DNA of 64,000 nucleotides from the NCBI GenBank assembly GCA_964017185.1, contig OZ024879.1, forward strand, positions 43,841,883 through 43,905,882, given 5' to 3'. Of this stretch, positions 54,331-64,000 are shown in pieces. The notes below the pieces were generated by a model. That model searched no databases. It was given only the letters and a program-made list of their open reading frames with translations, and was not told where the DNA came from. The DNA is from Rugalucina vietnamica. Lineage: Eukaryota > Mollusca > Bivalvia > Lucinida > Lucinidae. Numbering within the stretch: the first letter of the stretch is position 1; each line of letters opens with the position of its first letter. A program made the position numbers and the translations under genes.

Positions 54331-56200
54331 CTGTCCAGGGATTGTCACATTACTAGCCTCTACAAAGATTGTTTGCCATCTATAGCCACTATAGCCACTG
54401 TTCATACCTCTTCACTGTTGGTGAACCATTGACAGTCACATTACTATTCTCTATACAGATTGTGTTGATTGTGTACCAAGTACAACGACAGCACATACCT
54501 CTACACTGTCTGTGAACCATGGACAAACACTGTACTGGCTCTATACAGATTGTGTTGATTGTATGCCATCTTAAACCACCATACATACCTCTACACTGTC
54601 TGTGTACCATCAACAGTCACAAAACTAGCCTCTACACAGATTGTGTTGAATGTGTACCATCTACAGCCACCATACATACTTCTTCACTGTCTATAAACCA
54701 TTGACAGTCACATTACTAGCCTCTACACAGATTGTGTTGAATGTCTACCAAGTACAGCCACAGAACATACCTTTTCACTGTCTGTGAACCATTGACAGTC
54801 ACAGTACTAGCCTCTACGTACATTGTTTTGACTGTGTGCCAACTACAGCCACAGTACATACCTCTACACTGTCTGTGAACCATGGACAGTCACAATATTT
54901 GCCTCTACATAGGTTGTGTTGACTTTTTATGAAGTACAGCCACACTACATACCTCTTCACTGTCTGTGAACCATCGACACTCTCACTTATATCCTCTATA
55001 CATATTGTGTTGACTGTGTACCAAGTACAGCCAACAAATACACATCTACACTGTCTGTGAACCATGGACAGTCACATTACTAGCCTCTACACAGGTTATG
55101 TTGACTGTTTACAAAGTACAGCCACAGTACATACCTCTACACTGTCTGTGAACCATCGACAGTCACAATACTAGCCTCTACATAGATTGTGTTGACTGTT
55201 TGCCAAGTACAGCCACAGTACATACCTCTTCACTGTCTGTGAACAATTGACAAGTCACATTACTAGCCTCTACACAGGTTGCGTTGACTGTTTACGAAGT
55301 ACAGCCACAGTACATACCTCTACACTGTCTGTGAACCAGCGATACTCACAGTAATATCCTCTATACAGATTGTGTTGATTGTGTACCATCTACAGCCACC
55401 ATACACACCTCTTCACTGTCTGTGAACCTTGGACAGTCACAATACTTGCCTCTACATAGATTGTGTTGACTGTTTGCCAAGTACAGCCACAGTACATACC
55501 TCTACACTGTCTGTGAACCATTGGCAGTCACAGTACTAGCTGCTATACCGATTGTGTTGACAGTGTACCAAGTACTGCCACCATACATACCTCTTCACTG
55601 TCTGAGAACCATGGACATTCACAATACTAGCCTCTAAAAAGATTGTGTTGACTGTGTGCCAATTACAGCCACACTACATACCTCTACACTGTCTGTGAAC
55701 CATTGACAGTCACATTACTGGCTTCTACACAGATTGTGTTGACAGTGTGCCAACTACAGCCACAGTACATACCTCTACACTGTCTGAATCATCAACAGTC
55801 ACATTACTAGCCTCTTAACAAATTGTTTTGACTGGGACCAAAGTACAGCTACTAAACATACCTCTACACTGTCTGTGAACCTCCTACAATCAAATTACTA
55901 GCCCCTACACAGATTGTGTAGACTGTGTGCACTATACAGCCACAGTACATACCTCTACACTGCCTGTGAATCATCAGCAATCACAGTACTAGCCCTATAC
56001 AGATTGTATTGACTGTGTACTAAGTAAAGCCACAGTACACACCCTTCCCTGTCTTAAACCCACCAACAGTCACAGTTCCAGCCTCTTCACAGATTGTGTT
56101 GACTGTGTACCAACTACAGCCACAGAACATACCTCCACACTATCTGTGAACCATGGACAGTCACAGTATTAGCTCTATCCTGACTTTATACTAGCAATAG
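54331..56200 (+). repeat. Satellite array, related 92-bp variant
   Basis: About 20 units of roughly 92 bp: CACAGTACATACCTCTACAC TGTCTGTGAACCATGGACAG TCACATTACTAGCCTCTACA CAGATTGTGTTGACTGTGTA CCAAGTACAGC. It shares CAGTCACA and ACATACCTCTA with the 91-bp type but has TCTGTGAACCAT and AGATTGTGTTGAC in place of the other blocks. Copies are more diverged than in the 91-bp block, which suggests an older or less homogenised part. Confidence 0.9.
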
Positions 56201-56249
56201 TCATAATACATGCATCTATAATACTGATTGTGAACCACCTATACTATGA

Positions 56250-56715
56250 CTGTATCCTGCTGACAGTCAGAATAGAGGCATGTACTGTGACTGTATGTGT
56301 GTACTGTGGATGTATGTGGCTTACAGTCAGAGTAGATACTTAAACTGTGAAGATATGTGGCTGACAGTCTGTATGGAGACATGTGCTGTGGCTGTATGTG
56401 GCTGACAGTCAGAATAGAGGCATGTTCTCTGACTGTATGTCGTAGACAGTATAGTAGCACATACTGTCAGAAAAGAAGCATATACTGTGACTGTTTGTTG
56501 CTGACAGTCAAAATAGAGGCATATACTGTGACTATATATGGCTTACAGTCAGAATAGAGGCATGTTCTGTGACTGCATGTGGCTGACAATCAGTACAGAG
56601 GCATGTACTGTGACTGTATGTGGCTGACGTCAAAATAGGAGCATATACTGTGACTGTATGTGGCTGACAGTCAAAATAGAGACATATACTGTGACTGTAT
56701 GTGGCTGACAGTCAG
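56250..56715 (-). repeat. Satellite array, inverted 41-bp variant
   Basis: Units of about 41 bp: CTGTGACTGTATGTGGCTGA CAGTCAAAATAGAGGCATAT A. Read on the minus strand this is CAGTCACAGTATATGCCTCT ATTTTGACTGTCAGCCACAT ACAGT, the same CAGTCACAGTA.ATGCCTCTAT core as the main array, so orientation flips at about 56,200-56,260. It ends 22 bases from the splice donor at 56,737. Confidence 0.85.
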
Positions 56716-56737
56716 TAAAATGTTTGGTCAAACTCAC

Positions 56738-56845
56738 CTTGCCTGTCTAGGGTTTCAGGAGTATGAAAAGTGGTGGAAGGTATATCAGTTGATACTTTGG
56801 ACACAGCCAACTGTTGCTTGCCTGATACATCTGAGATGAGATGAC
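56738..56845 (-). CDS. Host gene of unknown function, coding exon beside the satellite
   Basis: The acceptor ACATGTTTTGTAG ends at 56,846 and the donor CAAG/GTGAGT at 56,737 is near-ideal. It is 108 nt, phase 1 in and phase 1 out, fully open: HLISDVSGKQQLAVSKV, STDIPSTTFHTPETLDRQ. Joined to the upstream exon it completes a glycine codon. Ser/Thr-rich, no membrane segment, no motif I can name. The intron after it (56,737 to 47,462) is almost wholly satellite. Confidence 0.55.
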
Positions 56846-57304
56846 CTACAAAACATGTGCATTTATAAACCAACCTGTGATCAAAATTGATAATTATATG
56901 AATTTCATTGTGAGAGTTTTAGATTAGACCCTACACAAGTCAAGCTAATAGGGTCATTTGACTACAAAGTATATAGGGTTGCTTCTATGTATATTGTATA
57001 AAAAGTAGAAGATTTATAATAATCATACAGCATATCTGATTGGTCATTTACTACATGTATGAATCTATGGTTCTTTACATTTCTTTATACATTGTTCAAA
57101 ACCTTCAGTACTAAGGCTTTTTTCTATATACATGTACAGTCTGGTTTATGTCAGAAAATGCATATTTTCAAAAATGTATGCAATCTATTAGTGATAGGAA
57201 GCTGGTATCAAGAGAGCTAGCTGATATTTAGTTCTACAAAACACAATGTATACTATACCAGTCACAGTTGCAGTTGTACTTGGTTAAGACTGACTTATTC
57301 TGCT

Positions 57305-57490
57305 TTCATAACCAGATTGCCTCGGTATGGTAAAGGTACGGCATGTTCTGCAAATAAAGTCAAACGGAAGAGGAATTGTACTGTTTAGTGAAAACAAAGG
57401 TGCTGATCAGCTGTGCACTTACTGTGCAGCTGATCTGCTCCTTTGTTTTTGCATATATGTGAAACCCCGGTTTTCTCATGACCCAGTCAC
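57305..57490 (+). repeat. MITE family A in host intron
   Basis: GGAAGAGGAATTGTACTG, TGAAAACAAAGGTGCTGATC, then the long palindrome AGCTGTGCACTTACTGTGCA GCTGATC, CTTTGTTTTTGCATATATG, CCGGTTTTCTCATGAC. 56,846-57,304 otherwise shows nothing. Confidence 0.6.
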
Positions 57491-57759
57491 ACAGTTCAAC
57501 TTGTAATAATCATGTTATTATATTTTTTTTCTCAATAAAAATATATCATTCATTATGTAATATAGTTTTTATGGGTAACCATTTGGAAAAACATGCCAAA
57601 AAAGAATCATGGAAAGCGATTAACAATTTCGTCCATAATTAATTGCAAATTTTTATGGCTAAACCCCAGTCTATCACACCCAATCACAGCAAAAGTTACA
57701 TATCTAGCTACACCAACATCCATAGTGAGACTTACCATAGAGTATCCAAGACAGCTGCT

Positions 57760-57960
57760 TGTATAGGCCTGAATAGCATAGTGGTCAACACACTCACTTG
57801 TCATGTCTGCAGTCTGAATTCAAAACCTGGACCAAGGGCATGTAGCAGGATAGTGGTCACCAGTCCATGGCCAGTGGGTTTCCCAGGGCTCTTTGATGTA
57901 ATCCACCATGTATGATTACATATAACACCAACATCTGTACTTTCAAGGAGATGTGAATAA
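57760..57960 (+). repeat. tRNA-derived SINE, degenerate
   Basis: AATAGCATAGTGGTCAACAC (A box) and TGAATTCAAAACCTGG (decayed B box), then a body with AGTGGGTTTCCCAGGGCTCT. In the intron between the exons at 58,942 and 56,845. Confidence 0.5.
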
Positions 57961-58017
57961 GTTTTTGGTGTAACTGAAGTAAAATTTCTTTACAACTAAG
58001 AACAGTATATATAATAT

Positions 58018-58170
58018 GAGCCGCAACGCGAAAACCTGTCAGAAGCAAGCTAGAAGCTTGAAATTTCGGATTTAAGAAGAAGAGAAATTGTACTATCTGT
58101 GTAGCGAAAACAAATGCGCTGATCAGCTTTGCAGTTACTGCAGTTAGTGTTTTCTCACAATGCAGCTCAT
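58018..58170 (+). repeat. MITE family A copy in host intron
   Basis: ATGAGCCGCAACGCGAAAAC, GCTAGAAGCTTGAAATTTCG, GTAGCGAAAACAAATGCGCT, GATCAGCTTTGCAGTTACTG. The right arm is cut short. Confidence 0.6.
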
Positions 58171-58171
58171 A

Positions 58172-58370
58172 ATTGTTTGTTTGTACTGAGGCTCAACAAT
58201 TTCTCAGTCATGCCGGGACAGAGCCACTGCTTCCTGCATATTAACCAGTAATCTGGGTAGTTAATGTGCCTTGTGCAAGGACACAACACAGTGCTGCCAA
58301 AGGGGATCAAACCCAGGACCTCTCAATTCGGAGTCCAATGCTCTACCACTACACCACATCACTCCCCATG
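58172..58370 (-). repeat. tRNA-derived SINE in host intron
   Basis: Minus strand: GGGAGTGATGTGGTGTAGTG GTAGAGC (A box) and GGTTTGATCCCC (near-B box), body with GTGTCCTTGCACAAGGCAC, end GCCTCAGTACAAACAAACAA. The tail AC-rich end resembles that of family C. Confidence 0.65.
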
Positions 58371-58941
58371 AATCCTGTTTATAGAATGTTGAAATTTCTA
58401 CAGTTTTGAGTCATTCATTTAATTAATCTTACATGATTTTGTCAGAATCCCTGAACTTAGCATACAGACAGGCGACTTTCTCCAATTTGACTTATCTAGA
58501 GCTCTACACTTCTCTGCAAGAGTGTTTTGATAAACTGGTCATATATCATGAAATCCGCAGTGATTTGTTTATATGTAACTACATGATAGTAAAAGAGTGA
58601 TGTTAAAAGCAGCAGACTGGCTGTAATACTACCTGTCTTATAAGTAGATTTAAACTGAAGCTAATTAAACTGCAAGAGCTGTTGAGATAAAACAAAATGA
58701 GAGAGATTTGAGAACCCCAAAATTGTGGGAGATTGGTGGAGAAAGTCGCCAGTGTGCATAAGAATAATGATGAGCACAAAACAACATTTCTTTGAATAAC
58801 TATTGGAAAATTTGCTTTACATTTATCATCATGAATTGTGCATGCAGAATCCTACTCAAGTGTAATGTGCCACAATCCAATTTTGTCCCGATTTAAACCT
58901 AAATGAGAAAAACAAAAATATTATGCAACATTGAATCTTAC

Positions 58942-59023
58942 CGCCATCTGTAACAGGACAACAATCAAAGGGCTGAGATATAGGAACTGCTTGCTGAAGT
59001 GGTCTTTTTGGATCGTGCATAAA
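58942..59023 (-). CDS. Host gene of unknown function, coding exon with first in-frame ATG
   Basis: The donor GGCG/GTAAGA sits at 58,941. The first in-frame ATG is at 59,020-59,018, and the frame reads MHDPKRPLQQAVPISQPF then DCCPVTDG, leaving phase 1 as needed by 56,845. Two starts are possible. If the acceptor is TAAGGAATAG just before TTT (59,023), an upstream exon at 59,378-59,427 joins in phase 0. If the exon begins earlier (ATATTTCAG at about 59,083), an in-frame TAG precedes the ATG, making this the start. The duplication breakpoint at 58,979 lies inside this exon. Product unrecognised. Confidence 0.5.
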
Positions 59024-59377
59024 CTATTCCTTAATAGCAAGACACAAGGCTGTTAGGCACTTCAAAAAGAATAGAAAATAGTCCCTGAAATATAATCAAC
59101 ATGTCAAATATTTGTAAATACTTTTACAGGATAAATTTTACCAAAGCAGATGCTGACAAAAGGTTAAGGAAAAAAAATGATTTAGATGGTATCGAACCGG
59201 GTCCAAGGTATACTGACCTGTATAACTAATTAACTTGTTTAGATTGAAATACTAAGATCAGACTCAAGGATTATGTATTTTATAAAGCACAAAAGTCTCA
59301 CCCTATAAGTGCATTTTTAACATAAATAGATAAAACATTTTTGTATGAAAAAAAGTGTTTAGATGAATAATGCTTAC

Positions 59378-59427
59378 TGAAACAGAATCTCTTTCCTGGT
59401 CTAGGTAATGTAGCTGTCCATGTTGAA
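59378..59427 (-). CDS. Host gene, candidate upstream coding or 5' UTR exon
   Basis: The donor GTTTCA/GTAAGC lies at 59,377 and the acceptor AATTTTTGGAGCAG ends at 59,428. The 50 nt are open as QHGQLHYLDQERDSVS and leave phase 0, which joins to F-M-H-D-P of the next exon. A longer form from the acceptor TTTATCATCTGCAG (59,514) is possible, but it meets a TGA in this frame. If translation starts at 59,020 this exon is untranslated. A further candidate with donor AAAGAG/GTATGT ends at 60,621. Confidence 0.35.
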
Positions 59428-59639
59428 CTGCTCCAAAAATTTGTTGTGTAAATAAATTAAGAAATAAAGGATCCAGGGATCAAAGTCTCCGTCGCCCAAA
59501 CAGTGGATAGATCTGCAGATGATAAACAAAAATGACAATATGCTAGTATAATGCTAAAAAATGTGCAGCTCATACAAGCTGAACACTATGAAACACCTGG
59601 AGGGGGTACTCCCATATAAAAGCAGTACGGGTACATGTA

Positions 59640-59850
59640 TGTGCCACGGTAAAGCCCCCCCTTTTTTGAGTTTTATTAGCTCTGAATGTACCTACTTTTT
59701 CAAAAAATTGATTAGTTCTAAAAGCACCCACTTTTTCTGAATGCACCCATTTTTCCCAGTTCGATCAGCTCTAAAGGTACAACTTTTACCGTTCTTTCAG
59801 CTCGGAAAGCACCCACTTTCTCCGTAAGCCCCCTTCTTTTTCACCTGGGG
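59640..59850. repeat. Short degenerate tandem (AAAGCACCCACTTTTT)
   Basis: AAAGCACCCACTTTTTCTGA, ATGCACCCATTTTTCCCAG, GAAAGCACCCACTTTCTCCG: about three to four loose repeats of 35-50 bases. The copy at 62,529-62,740 belongs to the duplicated unit. Confidence 0.5.
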
Positions 59851-59919
59851 CGGCACATACATACCCATTTTATATGTGAGTACCCCCTCCCCCCCCTCCC
59901 CCCCCGGAATTATACCAAA

Positions 59920-60300
59920 CATCAAGTAAACATGTCTATGAAAACGAAAACCCCTCAAACCCCAATTTCAAATAGTAAAACTTTGGTTTACAGGGATATT
60001 CCCATCTTCCTTATTTTTGATCCCAAATATATATTGTGGGTCGATGCACGACATTTCGTCGAAAATGTGTTTTGTCAAAAATGTTGTAACTTCAAAAATA
60101 TTCACCGCAAAATTTTGAGACTTATTCCGTTGACGACTAGCCTATAGGTGCACATTTTGAGCCACCAACCACTAGGGTTAGGGTAGGGTCTGGGCATCGG
60201 GACATTTTTGACAAATGTAATTTTCGACAAACTGTCGCGGAGGCATAGTGAGTATCTACTCGAGAAGTGGTTCTAACGTGTACCCAGCAGGAGCATTGTG
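59920..60300 (+). mobile_element. MITE family B with an internal insertion
   Basis: AAACATGTCTATGAAAACG, CAAACCCCAATTTCAAATAG, TTATTTTTGATCCCAAATAT, TTGTGGGTCGATG, then a stretch foreign to family B (GACATTTCGTCGAAAATGTG to ACATTTTTGACAAATGTAA TTTTCGACAAACTGTCG) which is itself loosely inverted. After it the family centre resumes as GTGGTTCTAACGTGTACCCA. Copied in the second unit at 62,809. Confidence 0.6.
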
Positions 60301-60889
60301 AAGGTACTGATACCCAGTCTCATTTTTCGACTATCATCCGCCCTCTCCCCCAGATCAGGTGAGAGTGGGGGGAATCATGACAGAACAAAGAACATTACTA
60401 TTGTGTGTTTCAATGTCACATCCGCTTATATTATCAAAATATTAAAATAGCCTTTGAATGATTAATGAGGGTGACTATCAAAGACAGATCTCTTTAGCTA
60501 TCCTACCTGAAGGTGTGCATACTTGTTTTTCTACTTTTTAACCTTTCATCTTGACACAGACTCGCTATCATTCTTTTTTTACTGCATAGGCAGTATTTGA
60601 AGATAGATAAAAACATACCTCTTTCTCTGTGAGTGAATAATAAAGAATCAGGGCTACAGCAACTCTCACTTCCCCAGTATAACTGCAACTGTAGTTAGAG
60701 TAGATCTCCATGTGGCCAGCATCCTTACAGTGTATATGGTTTTGCTTCATGTCCCACCAACACCTTTAGAAAGTCATATGGAGACAGGGCCTCAGTTTAA
60801 ATAATTTTAAGTCTTATCTGAATAACCGGGCGGATAAGCCTAGAATCATTTTATTATACAGTTTGTCACCCCTATCAAGAATTAGTATG

Positions 60890-61143
60890 CCATGATGAGA
60901 AAGGTCAATCAGTAGGTTGGGCAAATATGAGTGTACCCAGACAAAAAAAAAAACAAAACAAAAAAAAAAAAACAAAAAAAAATGACATATGCTCACAAGC
61001 AGAACTCGGCTAAGTGTTTCAGTCACTAGTGCACTGTGTGCGGCTGAAACCAACAATAGATACGACCGCAGCGGTGAGATGACAGAATCATCATGGCGGG
61101 TGAAGAAATCAGTGAACTTAGCCACTCTGCTAAGGGCCTCACC
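60890..61143 (-). repeat. tRNA-derived SINE with A-rich interruption
   Basis: Minus strand starts GGTGAGGCCCTTAGCAGAGT GG, a decayed head like that at 2,589; the body AGCCGAGTTCTGCTTGTGAG and CCAACCTACTGATTGACC also match. The plus-strand stretch 60,943-60,981 is almost pure A with a few C. 61,144-61,863 shows only a perfect 10-bp hairpin GAAACATAGT/ACTATGTTTC and several ATTGG boxes. Confidence 0.6.
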
Positions 61144-61863
61144 TGGAATAGTTTCACGGTGTGAAATTAATAATGTTATAGGGTGTAGGTGTAACACACT
61201 TGTACTGCCTTTCATTCTTTCTTCAGATGCTGAATTGATCAATTTCCGATCATCACCTCAGGTGTGGGGTGGGTGGCTAAATTTTAAATTTAGCAAAATG
61301 GTAGGAAAACCTCAGGGAGTGGGAGGGGGGGGGGTATAGATATGTAACAAATTCCAAAATTTTCAGGGTTCTAAGTGTAATAAATGGGTTTGTGCAAAAG
61401 TCAAAACCTGTTAAGTTAGATGACAACTATTTAAAGAAGGTTGATTTATAAACATCAGTATATTTCATGCATCCTTAATAGCTTATTTTCCAACGTTATA
61501 TTGCAAAGTGAAACCGAAAGTAAAAGTAAACAATCAACCATAATTGGGTCACAGCACTTTAGCGGTCTTAGAGGTTAAAATACATAATATTTCCAGCATG
61601 CAAATACTTACAGATTAGGTAAATCACATATGTATACAAAAGAAATAGACAGAGTTGTTAAATAACTTGGGCAAAATCGAAAAAAGTTGGAAAACAGCTT
61701 CGAGACGGCTATGTGTAACATGGTCAGCCTCAGCCTCAATGAAAGGAGGCTTCTGATTGGTCAAACAATATTTATGAAACATAGTTTGGACTATGTTTCC
61801 TAAGACATATTGGCTAATTTCATTGGTCGGCTAAAATACAGTTTCATATGTTTGGTTGAGAGC

Positions 61864-64000
61864 TATAGGAACTGCTTGCTGAAGTGGTCTTTTTGGATCG
61901 TGCATAAACTATTCCTTAATAGCAAGACACAAGGCTGTTAGGCACTTCAAAAAGAATAGAAAATAGTCCCTGAAATATAATCAACATGTCAAATATTTGT
62001 AAATACTTTTACAGGATAAATTTTACCAAAGCAGATGCTGACAAAAGGTTAAGGAAAAAAAATGATTTAGATGGTATCGAACCGGGTCCAAGGTATACTG
62101 ACCTGTATAACTAATTAACTTGTTTAGATTGAAATACTAAGATCAGACTCAGGGATTATGTATTTTATAAAGCACAAAAGTCTCACCCTATAAGTGCATT
62201 TTTAACATAAATAGATAAAACATTTTTGTATGAAAAAAAGTGTTTAGATGAATAATGCTTACTGAAACAGAATCTCTTTCCTGGTCTAGGTAATGTAGCT
62301 GTCCATGTTGAACTGCTCCAAAAATTTGTTGTGTAAATAAATTAAGAAATAAAGGATCCAGGGATCAAAGTCTCCGTCGCCCAAACAGTGGATAGATCTG
62401 CAGATGATAAACAAAAATGACAATATGCTAGTATAATGCTAAAAAATGTGCAGCTCATACAAGCTGAACACTATGAAACACCTGGAGGGGGTACTCCCAT
62501 ATAAAAGCAGTACGGGTACATGTATGTGCCACGGTAAAGCCCCCCCTTTTTTGAGTTTTATTAGCTCTGAATGTACCTACTTTTTCAAAAAATTGATTAG
62601 TTCTAAAAGCACCCACTTTTTCTGAATGCACCCATTTTTCCCAGTTCGATCAGCTCTAAAGGTACAACTTTTACCGTTCTTTCAGCTCGGAAAGCACCCA
62701 CTTTCTCCGTAAGCCCCCTTCTTTTTCACCTGGGGCGGCACATACATACCCATTTTATATGTGAGTACCCCCTCCCCCCCCCTCCCCCCCCCCCGGAATT
62801 ATACCAAACATCAAGTAAACATGTCTATGAAAACGATACCCCCTCAAACCCCAATTTCAAATAGTAAAACTTTGGTTTACAGGGATATTCCCATCTTCCT
62901 TATTTTTGATCCCAAATATATATTGTGGGTCGATGCACGACATTTCGTCGAAAATGTGTTTTGTCAAAAATGTTGTAACTTCAAAAATATTCACCGCAAA
63001 ATTTTGAGATTTATTCCGTTGACGACTAGCCTATAGGTGCACATTTTGAGCCACCAACCACTAGGGTTAGGGTAGGGTCTGGGCATCGGGACATTTTTGA
63101 CAAATGTAATTTTCGACAAACTGTCGCGGAGGCATAGTGAGTATCTACTCGAGAAGTGGTTCTAACGTGTACCCAGCAGGAGCATTGTGAAGGTACTGAT
63201 ACCCAGTCTCATTTTTCGACTATCATCCGCCCTCTCCCCCAGATCAGGTGAGAGTGGGGGGAATCATGACAGAACAAAGAACATTACTATTGTGTGTTTC
63301 AATGTCACATCCGCTTATATTATCAAAATATTAAAATAGCCTTTGAATGATTAATGAGGGTGACTATCAAAGACAGATCTCTTTAGCTATCCTACCTGAA
63401 GGTGTGCATACTTGTTTTTCTACTTTTTAACCTTTCATCTTGACACAGACTCGCTATCATTCTTTTTTTACTGCATAGGCAGTATTTGAAGATAGATAAA
63501 AACATACCTCTTTCTCTGTGAGTGAATAATAAAGAATCAGGGCTACAGCAACTCTCACTTCCCCAGTATAACTGCAACTGTAGTTAGAGTAGATCTCCAT
63601 GTGGCCAGCATCCTTACAGTGTATATGGTTTTGCTTCATGTCCCACCAACACCTTTAGAAAGTCATAAGGAGACAGGGCCTCAGTTTAAATAATTTTAAG
63701 TCTTATCTGAATAACCGGGCGGATAAGCCTAGAATCATTTTATTATACAGTTTGTCACCCCTATCAAGAATTAGTATGCCATGATGAGAAAGGTCAATCA
63801 GTAGGTTGGGCAAATATGAGTGTACCCAGACAAAAAAAAACAAAACAAAAAAAAAAAAACAAAAAAAAATGACATATGCTCACAAGCAGAACTCGGCTAA
63901 GTGTTTCAGTCACTAGTGCACTGTGTGCGGCTGAAACCAACAATAGATACGACCGCAGCGGTGAGATGACAGAATCATCATGGCGGGTGAAGAAATCAGT
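61864..64000. repeat. Duplicated unit, second copy, cut by the window end
   Basis: Near-identical to 58,979-61,111. It includes copies of the candidate exon (62,263-62,312), a truncated copy of the ATG exon (61,864 to about 61,908, ending at the breakpoint after GCAGTTCCTATA on the minus strand), the family B element, and the SINE. The last 750 bases of a full unit would lie beyond the window. Confidence 0.9.

Larger units (their letters stand above)
58979..61863. repeat. Duplicated unit of about 2.9 kb, first copy
   Basis: From TATAGGAACTGCTTGCTGAA onwards the sequence matches 61,864 onward, offset 2,885 growing to 2,889 through C-run length. Visible differences are few: CTCAAGG/CTCAGGG, AACGAAAACC/AACGATACCC, AGTCATATGG/AGTCATAAGG. 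If tandem, unit one ends exactly where unit two begins. It contains the 5' exons and upstream region of the host gene. Confidence 0.9.

Noticed and set aside
47641..56715. CRISPR-like regular array
   Set aside because: Units are contiguous with no unique spacers, period 91 or 41 bp, no cas genes, eukaryotic context. It is a satellite.
57607..57725. Minus-strand frame ending VARYVTFAVIGCDRLGFSHK... and a TGA, looking like a C-terminal exon
   Set aside because: It lies in a host intron but its phase does not fit the neighbouring exons, upstream it runs into a SINE, and I recognise no family. Kept only as a note.
60165..60195. Telomere-like CTAGGGTTAGGGTAGGG
   Set aside because: Two imperfect units only, inside a repeat copied at 63,060; not an interstitial telomere.
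61089..61143. Host coding exon near TCACCTGG on the minus-strand 142-codon frame
   Set aside because: That frame runs through a SINE head and an A-rich run, so it is not coding.

Overview
This window reads as nuclear DNA of an invertebrate metazoan, most likely a marine mollusc such as a bivalve. It is AT-rich and crowded with eukaryotic transposable elements: a Penelope-like family, a DIRS-like element, an I/Jockey-type LINE, a Gypsy-type LTR element, tRNA-headed SINEs and several inverted-repeat (MITE) families. It has no bacterial operon, ribosome-binding site or CRISPR. The phylum is inferred from this mix and not from a diagnostic gene.

Layout. 1-18.6 kb is a mosaic of decayed repeats: a LINE reverse-transcriptase fragment, MITE families A and B (one copy of B nested in A), two Penelope-like copies (6.3-8.1 and 11.5-12.3 kb) and a decayed transposon-type gene at 16.9-18.3 kb. 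18.6-35.8 kb is a nested block. A dead DIRS-like element carries a Penelope tail in gag and a LINE in pol. That LINE carries a 1.1-kb inverted-repeat DNA transposon with a CAAA target duplication. The DIRS RNase H is split by a young LTR element (28,605-35,471), which itself contains a 97-bp Penelope tail. The LTR element has Gypsy-type enzymes, but its integrase lies upstream of reverse transcriptase (Gmr1-like order), with a SCAN-like capsid and a tRNA-Pro primer site. 35.8-45 kb is again repeat mosaic, with a decayed C2H2 zinc-finger fragment and collinear weak copies of the 9-15 kb segment.

45.2-61.9 kb holds what I believe is the only host gene, on the minus strand. It has at least four coding exons (59,023-58,942; 56,845-56,738; 47,461-47,416; 45,835-45,706), all with GT-AG borders and matching phases, and a poly(A) signal at 45,204-45,199. 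I do not recognise the product. One 9.3-kb intron is almost entirely a 91-bp satellite, which changes variant at about 54.3 kb and reverses orientation at about 56.25 kb. The 5' end of the gene, with part of its first sure coding exon, lies in a unit of about 2.9 kb repeated almost identically from 61,864 to the window end.

Coding, exon and repeat calls were made by eye from the sequence. Family names come from recognised motifs, without database searches.
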